In this document: positions 1 to 8,265 of the stretch, in pieces
Layout of the letters: every line of letters starts with the position of its first letter
Numbering within the stretch: the first letter of the stretch is position 1
From: an uncultured Ruminococcus sp.
Lineage (GTDB): Bacteria; Bacillota; Clostridia; Oscillospirales; Ruminococcaceae
Length of the DNA stretch: 64,000 bases
Reading direction: 5' to 3'
Assembly: GCA_947566125.1 (NCBI GenBank)
Contig: CANOIR010000006.1
Coordinates: 1-64,000, forward strand
Notes under the pieces: generated by a model
Seen by the model: only the letters and a program-made list of their open reading frames with translations
The model's database searches: none
Told to the model about the DNA's origin: nothing
Translations under genes and position numbers: made by a program

Positions 1-46
1 TGTATATTTCTTCTCATAAGTTTAGCAAGCATTTTTACAAGATCTG

Positions 47-730
47 CTATTTCATATATTGGAACAATTCGTTCATCTCTGGCCCTATGGAGGCGCCGTC
101 TGCGACAACAAGTACATTTCCTTGATCTGATTGCTGCAGTACATCTTTTATCTTTGATTTTCCGTCGGCGCTTTTGCATGCGATATGATGTTCATCACAC
201 ACGCTGTGGAAAAAATCATATCCCGAATTAGAATCTTCGACTATAACTTCGTCTGGTTTTACTGTTTCCGGAAAATCCATAAAACTGTATATATGATAAA
301 ATTCGTTATAAATCCTTTTTGTACCATGATATTTTCCGGCAGCATGTATTCCGTATATTTCTTCTACGGAATACGGCAGATTGGCCAGATCCTCCCGGGT
401 GATTATTACAAAATAATTATCAGATTCCCTGACCATCCGTGAAAATTCAGTTGTCTTGATAAACAGGTTATCTTCATCCAGAAAAATGATATGGTCATGC
501 AGTGCAGGCAATATTAATTTCCAGTCAAGATCGTCTAAAGTGCGGCATTTCTTCTCGCACCGCACTTCGATTCCGGAACTGTCGCCGAGTCTTGCGGCAA
601 GTGCGATCATCGAATACAGCGTCGTCTTCCCGGTTGCACTGTCGCCGCGGATAATCGTAATATTTCTTTTTATGTCGAATTCATAACGAATCCTGTTGTT
701 CTGTACCATGACATGGTATTTACCTTTCAT
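47..730 (-). CDS. P-loop ATPase-like hypothetical protein
   Basis: 227 aa. A Walker A motif GDSATGKTT lies near residue 30 after a short beta-strand lead (NITIIRG), and an acidic strand HIIFLDED near residue 80 could serve as Walker B. This suggests nucleotide binding; I do not recognise the family and cannot name a substrate. The stop is 3 bp after the end of the DUF4869 gene's coding order (the two genes are 3 bp apart, DUF4869 first), so they are probably cotranslated. Codon use is GC-richer than in the genes after 4.5 kb. It is the leftmost gene, so the operon may continue off the window. Confidence 0.6.
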   Translation of the reverse strand: MKGKYHVMVQNNRIRYEFDIKRNITIIRGDSATGKTTLYSMIALAARLGDSSGIEVRCEKKCRTLDDLDWKLILPALHDHIIFLDEDNLFIKTTEFSRMVRESDNYFVIITREDLANLPYSVEEIYGIHAAGKYHGTKRIYNEFYHIYSFMDFPETVKPDEVIVEDSNSGYDFFHSVCDEHHIACKSADGKSKIKDVLQQSDQGNVLVVADGASIGPEMNELFQYMK

Positions 731-733
731 ACG

Positions 734-1183
734 TTACCGCTCCTTTATTCGCAATGCCTCTTCCAGATATTCACGGTATCCGTGGATCATCTTGCCCGTA
801 TTAAGCATCCATGCATCGAATTCGCCTGCCGAACTAAAATCCAGCACATGATGCAGATTGATGGTCAGATCCTTCCTTCGCCCAATCTCCACAATCCATT
901 TGGCGCAATTATCCCCGCAGGATGACGCGTTGAATATTTTCCCAGACTCATCAAAAGCCATAAGCATAAGTGTCTTCACTCCGCCGGAGATCTCCTTTGT
1001 GGAAATGGGGCCGAGTATCGGACTGTCAATCAGATGTGCGCTGATAACTTCCGATTTATCGATATCTCTTATCATCTCTATGGACAGAGGATCTGTAATC
1101 CACTCATCCTCATACTGGTTGTCAAAATAAGTTGGCGGATGATATATGGAATGGTCAATATCTCCAAAAATGATTTTCAGCAT
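734..1183 (-). CDS. DUF4869 domain-containing protein
   Basis: 149 aa, starting MLKIIFGDIDHSIYHPP and containing KEISGGVKTLMLM and SCGDNCAKWIVEIGRR. I recognise this as the DUF4869 type found in Lachnospiraceae phage-like and accessory loci; its biochemical role is unknown. It is the first gene of a two-gene minus-strand unit with the P-loop protein (3 bp gap). The family match is from memory and moderate in certainty. Confidence 0.6.
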   Translation of the reverse strand: MLKIIFGDIDHSIYHPPTYFDNQYEDEWITDPLSIEMIRDIDKSEVISAHLIDSPILGPISTKEISGGVKTLMLMAFDESGKIFNASSCGDNCAKWIVEIGRRKDLTINLHHVLDFSSAGEFDAWMLNTGKMIHGYREYLEEALRIKER

Positions 1184-1345
1184 ACGCTCGTCCTCCCATG
1201 CAGCTTCTTTCGGATTAATGTAACATACATAGATGCAGAAATCAATGAATTAATGAATTTTCGAACATGCTTTGGAACTTTTAACACAAGCCGTATGAAC
1301 TGCGTCTGTTCGATTCACTGTCGGAGGAGTACGGGTGATGATATG

Positions 1346-1374
1346 TTGACAAACCCAAAACAAAGTAATATATT
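1346..1374 (+). promoter_or_regulatory. Likely promoter of the sirtuin gene
   Basis: TTGACA at 1346-1351 and TATATT at 1369-1374 with a 17-bp spacer, 26 bp upstream of the chosen sirtuin start codon. Confidence 0.5.
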
Positions 1375-1399
1375 GAATTACAAAGAAGGAGGAGACGCC

Positions 1400-2128
1400 A
1401 TGTATGAAGAGGAAGTAAGGAGATTACAGGAGATTATCGACGAAAGCAATCGTATCGTATTCTTTGGCGGGGCAGGAGTGTCCACGGAGAGTAACATCCC
1501 GGATTTCAGGAGTGCGGACGGTCTGTATCAGCAGAAGTACAAGTATTCACCGGAGCAGATTGTAAGTCACAGTTTCTTTGTACAGAATACAGAAGGTTTC
1601 TATGAGTTTTATAAGGAGAAGATGATGTTTCTGGATGCGCAGCCCAATCAGGCACATCAAAAGCTGGCACAGCTTGAGAAAGCGGGGAAACTCAGCGCAG
1701 TAATTACTCAGAATATTGACGGACTGCACCAGGCGGCGGGCAGTGAGAATGTGCTGGAACTGCATGGAAGCATCCACCGCAATTACTGCCAGAAGTGCGG
1801 GAAATTCTACGATGCCGCCTATGTAAAGAGTTCTGACGGAATCCCCAGATGCAGCTGCGGCGGAAGGATTAAGCCGGACGTCGTATTGTACGAAGAAGGC
1901 CTGGATTCAGATGTGATAAAGAAGAGCATTCAGGCAATCAGCCAGGCGGATACGTTGATCATCGGAGGGACGTCCCTTGTGGTTTATCCCGCGGCAGGAT
2001 TCATTGATTATTTCCGGGGGAAGCATCTGGTGGTGATTAATAAGAGTGCGACAGCGAGAGAGGTTGGGGCAGAGCTTAGCATCGCGGCGCCGATTGGGGA
2101 AGTGCTGGGACAGATTGTAGTGAAATAG
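1400..2128 (+). CDS. cobB: NAD-dependent protein deacylase, Sir2 family
   Basis: 242 aa. Sirtuins remove acyl groups from lysines using NAD+. The NAD-binding motif GAGVSTESNIPDFRS (about residues 24-38), the TQNIDGLH motif (about 105-112), the catalytic His in LELHGS and a four-cysteine zinc site (CQKC then CSCGG) are all present, so the enzyme looks intact. The start at 1400 is chosen because AAGGAGGAG precedes it by about 7 bases and the protein then begins in the usual place; the frame stays open upstream to 1034 but that extension has no sirtuin character. It lies in the GC-rich left segment. Confidence 0.93.
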   Translation: MYEEEVRRLQEIIDESNRIVFFGGAGVSTESNIPDFRSADGLYQQKYKYSPEQIVSHSFFVQNTEGFYEFYKEKMMFLDAQPNQAHQKLAQLEKAGKLSAVITQNIDGLHQAAGSENVLELHGSIHRNYCQKCGKFYDAAYVKSSDGIPRCSCGGRIKPDVVLYEEGLDSDVIKKSIQAISQADTLIIGGTSLVVYPAAGFIDYFRGKHLVVINKSATAREVGAELSIAAPIGEVLGQIVVK

Positions 2129-2252
2129 ATTTTTCTATAGTATTTTCATATCAACTGGTATATAATAGAAAAGATTCGGGATACTATTTACGACAGTCTC
2201 CCAGAAAAACACATCATAATGAACATATTAAGAAAGGAACAGGTGATGGAAG

Positions 2253-2414
2253 ATGCAGAAATATGTATGCGAACCATGCGGATATGTATATGATCCTGAG
2301 GTTGGCGATCCGGACGGCGGAATCGAGCCGGGAACAGCTTTTGAGGATATTCCAGAGGATTGGGTATGCCCGATCTGCGGAATGGGCAAGGAAGTATTCG
2401 CACCAGAAGAATAA
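2253..2414 (+). CDS. Rubredoxin
   Basis: 53 aa: [19 protein letters not shown] followed by [16 protein letters not shown]. The two CxxCG knuckles that ligate the single iron are both present at the usual spacing, and the length is normal for a rubredoxin. It is a small cytoplasmic electron carrier, typically serving oxygen or peroxide detoxification in anaerobes. The start follows AGGTGATGGAAG. A 29-bp hairpin begins 5 bp after the stop. Confidence 0.95.
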   Translation: MQKYVCEPCGYVYDPEVGDPDGGIEPGTAFEDIPEDWVCPICGMGKEVFAPEE

Positions 2415-2419
2415 TCGCG

Positions 2420-2481
2420 GACAGGACAAGAACGGGCTGCCGGGAGATGAAGATCTCCTGGCAGCTCGTTCTTGTCCTGTC
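2420..2481. terminator. Long 29-bp hairpin after rubredoxin
   Basis: Arms 2420-2448 and 2453-2481 pair along about 29 bp with two G-T wobbles and a GAAG loop. There is no T-run after it, so it may be a factor-assisted or bidirectional terminator or an mRNA 3' stabiliser rather than a classical intrinsic terminator. Confidence 0.6.
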
Positions 2482-2489
2482 TAAAAGAC

Positions 2490-2562
2490 TTCCACCTGTA
2501 CGATTGAAAATCCATTTCCAACTTCCGTTCCTTGAACATCATTTCAACCGTACAGGTGGGAA
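2490..2562. repeat. Imperfect inverted repeat near the dehydrogenase stop
   Basis: Arms TTCCACCTGTACGATTGAAA (2490-2509) and its near-complement at 2542-2562 enclose about 32 bases. It sits between the rubredoxin hairpin and the stop of the minus-strand dehydrogenase and may be the dehydrogenase's transcription end; no transposase is associated. Confidence 0.45.
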
Positions 2563-2570
2563 ATTTTCCA

Positions 2571-3478
2571 CTACTTTATCGTATTGATATCGGTATATGC
2601 AACGTCTGTAAAGGGCAGCGTCATCCGCCTGCCGGAAGCGGAGGAGAGGTAGATCCCTTTAATGATCTCCAGTGTTTTGCGCCCTTCCATCCCGTCCACC
2701 GCGACCGGGGTGTCATTAAGCACAGAATCATAGAAGTCGCGGAGCTGCAGATAGTGGCTGCTTCCCCAGTACACTGGGCCGACGCCTGCCGGTACGTATT
2801 CATCCCGGATTTCTTCATAAGTATCGCCGATCTCATAGAAGCCGGTATCGTGTATCAGGCCGCAGCGTCCCTTTTCACCCGCCAGTTCTATGTAGATTGG
2901 AGAGTCCAGACCATAAGTATTGCAGGCGTACAGATTATACAGACAGCCGTTTTCAAACTTGACGACGGCATTGGCGGTGTCCTCTACCTTGACAAAGCCG
3001 TGGACATAATTGCGGATGTTTCCGTCGATCCATGCAACGTCGCTGCCGACCAGATAACGGACCCGGTCAATACTGTGGATCGCCTGGTCAATCAGGACTC
3101 CTCCGCCTTCCTTGTCCCAGGTTCCCTTCCAGTCGCTGTCGTCATAGTAGTTGAACGGGCGGTTCCAGGTGAGATAGGAACGGGCAGAAAGAATCCTTCC
3201 AAAATCGCCGCGTTCAATCATAGACTTAAGCGCCGCAACGCTCTTGGTGTACCGTGTCTGGAAGATCACGCCAAGCTTTACCCCCGTCTCCTGCTGGGTG
3301 CGAAGCATCAGATCCGCCTCCTGAAGCGTGACGGCGACAGGTTTCTCGGTTATCACATGAATCCCCGCACGCATGGCTTTCACGGCCATATGCGGATGAA
3401 GATAATGAGGAAGACACAGATGTACCACGTCGATATCTTCCTTCAGGATATCGTCATAACAATCTGTGTATCTGCAGG
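2571..3478 (-). pseudogene. Gfo/Idh/MocA-family oxidoreductase, 5'-truncated
   Basis: About 300 codons remain. The C-terminal substrate-binding domain is complete and the N-terminal part retains DILKEDIDVVHLCLPHYLHP and the EKPVA motif (HVITEKPVAVT) with its catalytic-region Lys, typical of NAD(P)-dependent sugar or inositol dehydrogenases. The GxGxxG Rossmann nucleotide-binding start, about 60-70 residues, is missing: the frame is still recognisable back to PSCRYTDCYDD at about 3478, where the sequence changes into an unrelated plus-strand gene. The cut is abrupt and no insertion sequence is present, so I treat it as a junction of two DNA sources or a deletion. Confidence 0.8.
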
Positions 3479-4177
3479 AAGGGACTGAATCAGGCGGCAG
3501 AGGAGTATACGCAGGACAGCTTCCGGGTATTTGAAGATGCTATGGCGGCAGCCAGGGGAATCCTGGACCGTGAGGATGCGACACAGGAAGAGATAGACGC
3601 GGCGTACCAGAATCTTAAGAATGCCATAAACGGACTGGTGCGTCTGGCAGTATTGACAGAGCTTCGGATTACGCCTCCGGACAAAGTAGAATATGTTGCC
3701 GGCGAGGAACTGGATCAGACGGGGCTGGTGGTAACAGCCGTATACAGCGACGGCGTTTCACGGGATGTGACCGGGGCGGCAGAGCTTACGGGATATGATA
3801 TGACTCAGTTGGGGGAGCAGACGGTTACGGTCAGTTATCAGGGAATGACGGCCGAGTTCAAGATCACTGTCAAGAAACCGGATGACCAGAAACCGGGCGA
3901 TCAGAAACCGGATGACCAGAAGCCGGATGACCAGAAACCAGGCGGACAGAAACCAGATACTCAGAAGCCGGACAGCAATAGCGGCGGATCAGGACAGACG
4001 GGAACCACAGGCAAGACGTCTGGTACGGCCAAGGCGCCTTCAACGGGAGATCCCGCTAAGCTGGGAATCCTCATGCTGATATGCACGGCCTCATTGTTTG
4101 CCGCTGTGACAATTGTTGTAAGTAAGAAAAAGGGCAAAAGAATCGCTGCGGGCAGAAGAGGACGCAGAAGATTCTAA
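3479..4177 (+). pseudogene. Sortase-anchored FIVAR/Ig-like surface protein, 5'-truncated
   Basis: The 3' end of a cell-wall protein. A FIVAR-like helical repeat (DATQEEIDAAYQNLKNAING) is followed by a bacterial Ig-like (Big_3 type) domain (LRITPPDKVEYVAGEELDQT), a low-complexity DQKPG repeat spacer at about 3880-3970, and a C-terminal sorting signal: APSTGD, hydrophobic stretch, then KKKGKR. PSTGD is a variant of LPxTG. No start codon or signal peptide is present; the frame is open to about 3479, where it abuts the truncated dehydrogenase. The first ATG in frame (3542) lies inside the FIVAR repeat and is not a credible start. Confidence 0.75.
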
Positions 4178-4207
4178 GATGGAGGATTCCTTCCTTTGAA
4201 CGCAGAA

Positions 4208-4246
4208 GGGTGCATGGATTACAGGTTATTCCATGCGCCTTTTGCG
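4208..4246 (+). terminator. Intrinsic terminator of the surface-protein gene
   Basis: GGTGCATGGA pairs with TCCATGCGCC (the first T-G position is a wobble), followed by TTTTGC. It could act for both convergent genes. Confidence 0.65.
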
Positions 4247-4251
4247 GTAGT

Positions 4252-4485
4252 TTAGTTTTGAGCCGGAACTTTCTGCCTGTACAGTTCCGGCGAAGTCCCG
4301 ACCTTCTTTTTAAAAACCCGGAAGAAATACTTCGTATTATCATAGCCCACGCTTCTGGCGACTGAACTGATATCCTTATCCGTCTGTGTCAGAAGTTCTT
4401 TTGCTTTCTCAATCCGGATATTATTCAGATAATTCACAAATTTCTCCCCTGTCTTCTTCTTAAAAATCTGGCTGTTCACCCGGTA
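4252..4485 (-). pseudogene. AraC-family regulator, C-terminal DNA-binding fragment
   Basis: About 74 codons encode the second half of an AraC/XylS helix-turn-helix domain: FKKKTGEKFVNYLNNIRIEK, then AKELL, DISSVARSVGY and YFFRVFKKKVGTSP. The first helix-turn-helix and any sensor domain are missing. Upstream, at about 4470-4485, the sequence changes frame and identity into the beginning of a hisC gene on the same strand. This is a fragment at a sequence junction rather than a decayed gene, because what remains has no internal defects. Confidence 0.75.
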
Positions 4486-4528
4486 CATAAGGTTCTACAC
4501 GTCGGATATATTTTTCAAATTCTGGCAT
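4473..4528 (-). pseudogene. hisC: Histidinol-phosphate aminotransferase, first ~20 codons only
   Basis: Starts ATG at 4528 and reads MPEFEKYIRRVEPYVPGEQP, the characteristic beginning of HisC (the VPGEQP motif precedes the PLP domain), then enters the AraC fragment and hits a stop. It begins 20 bp after the pncB stop on the same strand, so in the source genome hisC probably follows pncB. The rest of the gene is absent from the window. The assignment rests on about 20 residues. Confidence 0.6.
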
Positions 4529-4548
4529 ATTATCACGTCTTTCTTATT

Positions 4549-5988
4549 TTATATTTTTTCATTTAGAAGTTCTTGTCTTGTATCCCAAAGCCTTTGAGAT
4601 AGGTCTACATAGTATTTATGTGGATTTTCAAAGCGTTTTACCTCGTCCCAAAGCAAGTCTATTTGATTCAGGCAATATTTTCGTATCTCTTCAACAGATG
4701 GATTTTTATATACAAGTTTGCCGCCATGAAAGATTTCCTTTTGTAAAGACTTAGCGGTAAAATTAGTCAGAGTTTTTCTTTTCCATGTTGCATTTGGATC
4801 GAAAATAGTGTGAGAATCATTATTTGGAAGGCTTTCATCATAAAGACAAAGTTCATCAGCAAGTGCTTTGCCGGTAACATTATCATAGAATCTGTAGATT
4901 TTCTTAAAGTGTGGATTTGTTATTTTTATAATATTTTCACTTATTTTAATTTTAGGTTCGATCCTACCGTCCTCATGTTCTATTGCAACAAGCTTATATA
5001 CACCACCGAAAACAGGATTGCTTTTTGAGGTGATCAGTCGTTCGCCAACTCCGAAAATATCTATTTTAGCACCTTGTCTTAAAAGATCTGTTATCAAGAA
5101 TTCATCAAGCGAATTTGATGCAACTATTTTGCATTCTTTAAGACCAGCATCATCAAGCATTTTTCGTGCTTCTTTTGAAAGATATGCAATATCTCCGGAA
5201 TCAAGACGTACTGCACAATTAGTGATTCCCATTGGCAAAAGGACATCTTTGAATGCACGTATAGCGTTTGGCAGTCCGCTTTTAAGTGTATTATACGTAT
5301 CCACAAGCAGAACGGTATTATTTGGATACATTTCGCAGAAGGTTTTAAATGCTTCATATTCACTGTCAAATGACTGTATCCATGAATGAGCCATAGTGCC
5401 TGCTGACGGTACACCATAAAGCTGGTCGGTAAGCACACAGGCAGTTCCGTTGCAGCCGCCTATATAAGCTGCACGTGCACCTAAAACAGCACCTGATGCT
5501 CCTTGTGCACGTCTTGAACCGAGTTCCAAAACAGTTCTGCCTTCGGCTGCACGTACAATTCTGTTTGCTTTAGTTGCTATAAGCGATTGGTGATTTATAG
5601 CAATTAGCAGATATGTTTCCATAATTTGAGCTTCTATTATAGGTGCGTGTATTGTCATAATAGGCTCATTTGGAAAAATCGGAGTTCCTTCCGGTACAGC
5701 CCATATGTCGCCGGTAAATTTAAATTTGCTTAGATATTGTAGAAATTCTTCATCAAATATATTTTTATTACGCAGAAAGTCAATGTCATCTGCTTCAAAA
5801 TGAAGATTTTTTATATATTCTATCGCTTGTTCAAGACCTGCTGCAATGGCAAATCCTCCGCCGTCGGGAATAGTTCTGAAGAATAAATCAAAATAGACTA
5901 TCTTATTTTGAAACCCCTTTTTGAAATATCCATTTGCCATTGTAAGTTCATAAAAGTCGCATAGCATGGCAAAATTTTCACGTTTCAT
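4549..5988 (-). CDS. pncB: Nicotinate phosphoribosyltransferase
   Basis: 479 aa. It joins nicotinate and PRPP to give nicotinate mononucleotide, the entry step of the Preiss-Handler NAD salvage route. Features include an N-terminal DFYELTMANGYF motif, GSRRAQGASGA, and the substrate-loop region VRLDSGDIAYLSKEARK. The length fits the longer Firmicute type. It starts 3 bp after pncA, so nicotinamide deamidation and nicotinate capture are translated together. Confidence 0.95.
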   Translation of the reverse strand: MKRENFAMLCDFYELTMANGYFKKGFQNKIVYFDLFFRTIPDGGGFAIAAGLEQAIEYIKNLHFEADDIDFLRNKNIFDEEFLQYLSKFKFTGDIWAVPEGTPIFPNEPIMTIHAPIIEAQIMETYLLIAINHQSLIATKANRIVRAAEGRTVLELGSRRAQGASGAVLGARAAYIGGCNGTACVLTDQLYGVPSAGTMAHSWIQSFDSEYEAFKTFCEMYPNNTVLLVDTYNTLKSGLPNAIRAFKDVLLPMGITNCAVRLDSGDIAYLSKEARKMLDDAGLKECKIVASNSLDEFLITDLLRQGAKIDIFGVGERLITSKSNPVFGGVYKLVAIEHEDGRIEPKIKISENIIKITNPHFKKIYRFYDNVTGKALADELCLYDESLPNNDSHTIFDPNATWKRKTLTNFTAKSLQKEIFHGGKLVYKNPSVEEIRKYCLNQIDLLWDEVKRFENPHKYYVDLSQRLWDTRQELLNEKI

Positions 5989-5991
5989 GTT

Positions 5992-6528
5992 CTATTTCTC
6001 CTTTTGTCCTATAAGTTCTATCTGAATACTTTCCATGATCGCTAATGCTGCTTTATTAAGTTTCTCATTAAAGCTTGAGGTGCAGTTTATATCAACCTGA
6101 ATAGGTGTTTCAGGTTGAGCAGTTTTACAAATCACAGCATTTGAAATAACGCATATATTTGAAACAAGACCGCAAAGTTCTATGTTTTTATATGGAGTTT
6201 TTCTGAGATAGTCAAATAGCTTATCAGAGCCGAAAGTGCATTTTTCAAAGCATTTATCTGAAGGGTGTCTTAGAGCTTCAATTTCAGCGTTGAGTATATG
6301 TCCGTGAGTATTTTTTATACAGTGAGCCACAGGAAGTTTTTTACCTTCTTGTGTTTCTGCGTAATTTTTATCATGGGTATCATATGTGAATATTATGTCA
6401 TCATTTGAGCTGCGATACTGTTTTATTTTTTCTGCAATCGGCTCAATAAGCTCTTCTGCTTTTTTAAATCCGAGAGAACCGTTTATAAAATCATTTTGAA
6501 AATCTATTACTATCAGACAGCTTTTCAT
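5992..6528 (-). CDS. pncA: Nicotinamidase, isochorismatase-family cysteine hydrolase
   Basis: 178 aa. The catalytic triad of the family can be placed: Asp in VIDFQNDFI (residue ~10), a Lys in the middle (KCTF region) and the nucleophile Cys in GLVSNICVISNAV. Metal ligands fit DTHDKNY. With pncB directly downstream (3 bp), conversion of nicotinamide to nicotinate is the most likely reaction. It lies 23 bp after uppP and probably belongs to the same transcript. Confidence 0.88.
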   Translation of the reverse strand: MKSCLIVIDFQNDFINGSLGFKKAEELIEPIAEKIKQYRSSNDDIIFTYDTHDKNYAETQEGKKLPVAHCIKNTHGHILNAEIEALRHPSDKCFEKCTFGSDKLFDYLRKTPYKNIELCGLVSNICVISNAVICKTAQPETPIQVDINCTSSFNEKLNKAALAIMESIQIELIGQKEK

Positions 6529-6551
6529 AAAAATGCTCCTTAAAATGTATT

Positions 6552-7415
6552 TTAACCAATAATTCCTGTAAATCCTAATGTAAGTACAATTGCCCCCAGA
6601 ATTATTCTGTACCAGCCAAATACAGTAAAGTCATGTTTGCGTATATACTGCATGAGGAAACGTATGATCAACATTGAAACTATAAATGCAGTGAGCATAC
6701 CTACAGCAAGGACTGCAAGTTCCATTCCGGTGAATGAAAGTCCGTATTTTACAAGTTTTAAAAGGCTGGCACCAGCCATAACAGGCACTGCAAGGAAGAA
6801 TGTAAATTCAGCAGCTGATTTTCGTGATACACCAAGCAGAAGTGCACCGATGATAGTAGCACCCGAACGTGATGTTCCCGGGAAAATAGCTGCGATCAAC
6901 TGGAACAATCCTATTATCAGCACGATTTTATAATTCATATTATCAATGCTGTTTATCTTGGATATACGACCTTTATTCCACTTTTCTATAAAAATAAAGG
7001 CGATACCCACAACTATTAAAGCGATTGCTACTGAAGTTGCATTGTAAAAAAGTGCGTTGAATACATCGTCAAACAAGATACCTATAACAGCTGCCGGAAT
7101 ACAAGCTACTATAATTTTACCCCACATACTGAGAATATCACGTCTTAAATATGCACCTGCTCCATGTGAGGATAAGGGATTTGGATTATTTTTTATGTTT
7201 ATCGGGAAAAGCTGTTTCCAATATATTACAACTACTGCTAAAATAGCACCGAGCTGAATTACAACATCGAACATTTCCTTGAAATCATCAGACATATCAA
7301 GGTGTATAAATTCGTCAACAAGTATAAGATGTCCGGTACTGCTTACAGGAAGCCATTCTGTAATTCCCTCTACGATTCCTAGGATAAGAGCTTTGATAAT
7401 TTCAAGAAATTCCAT
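6552..7415 (-). CDS. uppP: Undecaprenyl-diphosphatase (BacA type)
   Basis: 287 aa, multi-pass membrane protein that recycles undecaprenyl pyrophosphate to the monophosphate carrier for peptidoglycan synthesis. The two conserved motifs are intact: GIVEGITEWLPVSSTGH near the N-terminus and FPGTSRSGATI around residue 180. First gene of a likely uppP-pncA-pncB-hisC unit, with its own promoter about 60 bp upstream. Confidence 0.96.
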   Translation of the reverse strand: MEFLEIIKALILGIVEGITEWLPVSSTGHLILVDEFIHLDMSDDFKEMFDVVIQLGAILAVVVIYWKQLFPINIKNNPNPLSSHGAGAYLRRDILSMWGKIIVACIPAAVIGILFDDVFNALFYNATSVAIALIVVGIAFIFIEKWNKGRISKINSIDNMNYKIVLIIGLFQLIAAIFPGTSRSGATIIGALLLGVSRKSAAEFTFFLAVPVMAGASLLKLVKYGLSFTGMELAVLAVGMLTAFIVSMLIIRFLMQYIRKHDFTVFGWYRIILGAIVLTLGFTGIIG

Positions 7416-7472
7416 AAATAAAAAATCCTTTCTTAAGACAATATTATAATATGTATAATTATTATGATTATC

Positions 7473-7501
7473 ATTTTACCACATATTTGTTATTCTGTCA
7501 A
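7473..7501 (-). promoter_or_regulatory. Promoter of the uppP-pncA-pncB unit
   Basis: On the minus strand: TTGACA (7496-7501), 17-bp spacer, TAAAAT (7473-7478). Confidence 0.6.
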
Positions 7502-7559
7502 TTACAACTCATGAATTTATACGGAATTTGTATCGCTTGTGAAAAAAGAATGATAGCAC

Positions 7560-7587
7560 TTGACAAAACGTAAAAAGATGATATACT
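7560..7587 (+). promoter_or_regulatory. Promoter of the pyrophosphatase gene
   Basis: TTGACA (7560-7565), 16-bp spacer, TATACT (7582-7587), about 70 bp before the start codon. Confidence 0.6.
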
Positions 7588-7659
7588 TAATATATGTATG
7601 AATGCCCGCATTATTAAACGGGACGGCAGAATAAATTTAATATGGGAGATGAGTTTTTT

Positions 7660-8193
7660 ATGAGTAATATCTGGCACGATATAAATCCAAAGCGTATAAC
7701 CGTGGATGAATTTATGGCTGTAATAGAAATACCTAAAAACAGCAAGATCAAATATGAGCTGAATAAAGAAACCGGTATGCTTGAGATGGATCGTATTTTG
7801 TATACATCTACTCATTATCCAGCAAATTATGGTTTTATTCCAAGAACTTATGCGGATGACGGCGACCCACTTGATGTTTTGGTAATTTGTTCTCAAACAC
7901 TTCAGCCAATGACATTGGTTCATTGTTATCCTATAGGTGTTATAAGAATGATCGACAGCGGAAAGCATGATGATAAGATCATAGCTATTCCATGCAACGA
8001 TCCGACTTATAATTCTTATGTAAATATCGATGAGCTTCCTCATCATATATTTGAAGAAATGGTTCATTTTTTCAAGGTGTATAAAGAACTTGAACATAAG
8101 ACTACAGCTGTAGATGAAATTCAAGATGCTGTTATTGCTAAAGAAATTATTGCAAATGATATTGATTCATATATCAATAAATTTTGTAAATAA
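7660..8193 (+). CDS. ppa: Inorganic pyrophosphatase, family I
   Basis: 177 aa. It hydrolyses pyrophosphate released by biosynthetic reactions. Signature elements: KYELNKETGMLEMDR, YPANYGFIPRT, and the metal-binding DDGDPLDVLV. The start at 7660 (MSNIWHDI) is chosen over the in-frame ATG at 7642 because GGAGATGAG lies 7 bases before it. The next gene downstream, PRPP synthetase, feeds many pyrophosphate-releasing reactions. Confidence 0.93.
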   Translation: MSNIWHDINPKRITVDEFMAVIEIPKNSKIKYELNKETGMLEMDRILYTSTHYPANYGFIPRTYADDGDPLDVLVICSQTLQPMTLVHCYPIGVIRMIDSGKHDDKIIAIPCNDPTYNSYVNIDELPHHIFEEMVHFFKVYKELEHKTTAVDEIQDAVIAKEIIANDIDSYINKFCK

Positions 8194-8265
8194 GTAAATA
8201 ATCAGAAAATATAGAATATTTCAATTTTGAATAGTCCGTATATTACGGATGGAAGGAGAAAATTC

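Noticed and set aside
1034-1399. Longer N-terminus for the sirtuin
   Set aside because: No sirtuin-like content, overlaps the opposite DUF4869 gene, and a good ribosome binding site stands before 1400.
2532-3488. Long plus-strand open frame opposite the Gfo/Idh gene
   Set aside because: Antisense shadow: no family features, while the minus frame encodes clear dehydrogenase motifs.
3879-3975. Short tandem repeats suggestive of an array
   Set aside because: They encode a DQKPG-type spacer of a wall-anchored protein in frame, not a CRISPR.
7498-8124. 208-codon minus-strand frame over the pyrophosphatase gene
   Set aside because: Shadow of ppa; no start signals and no recognisable protein.
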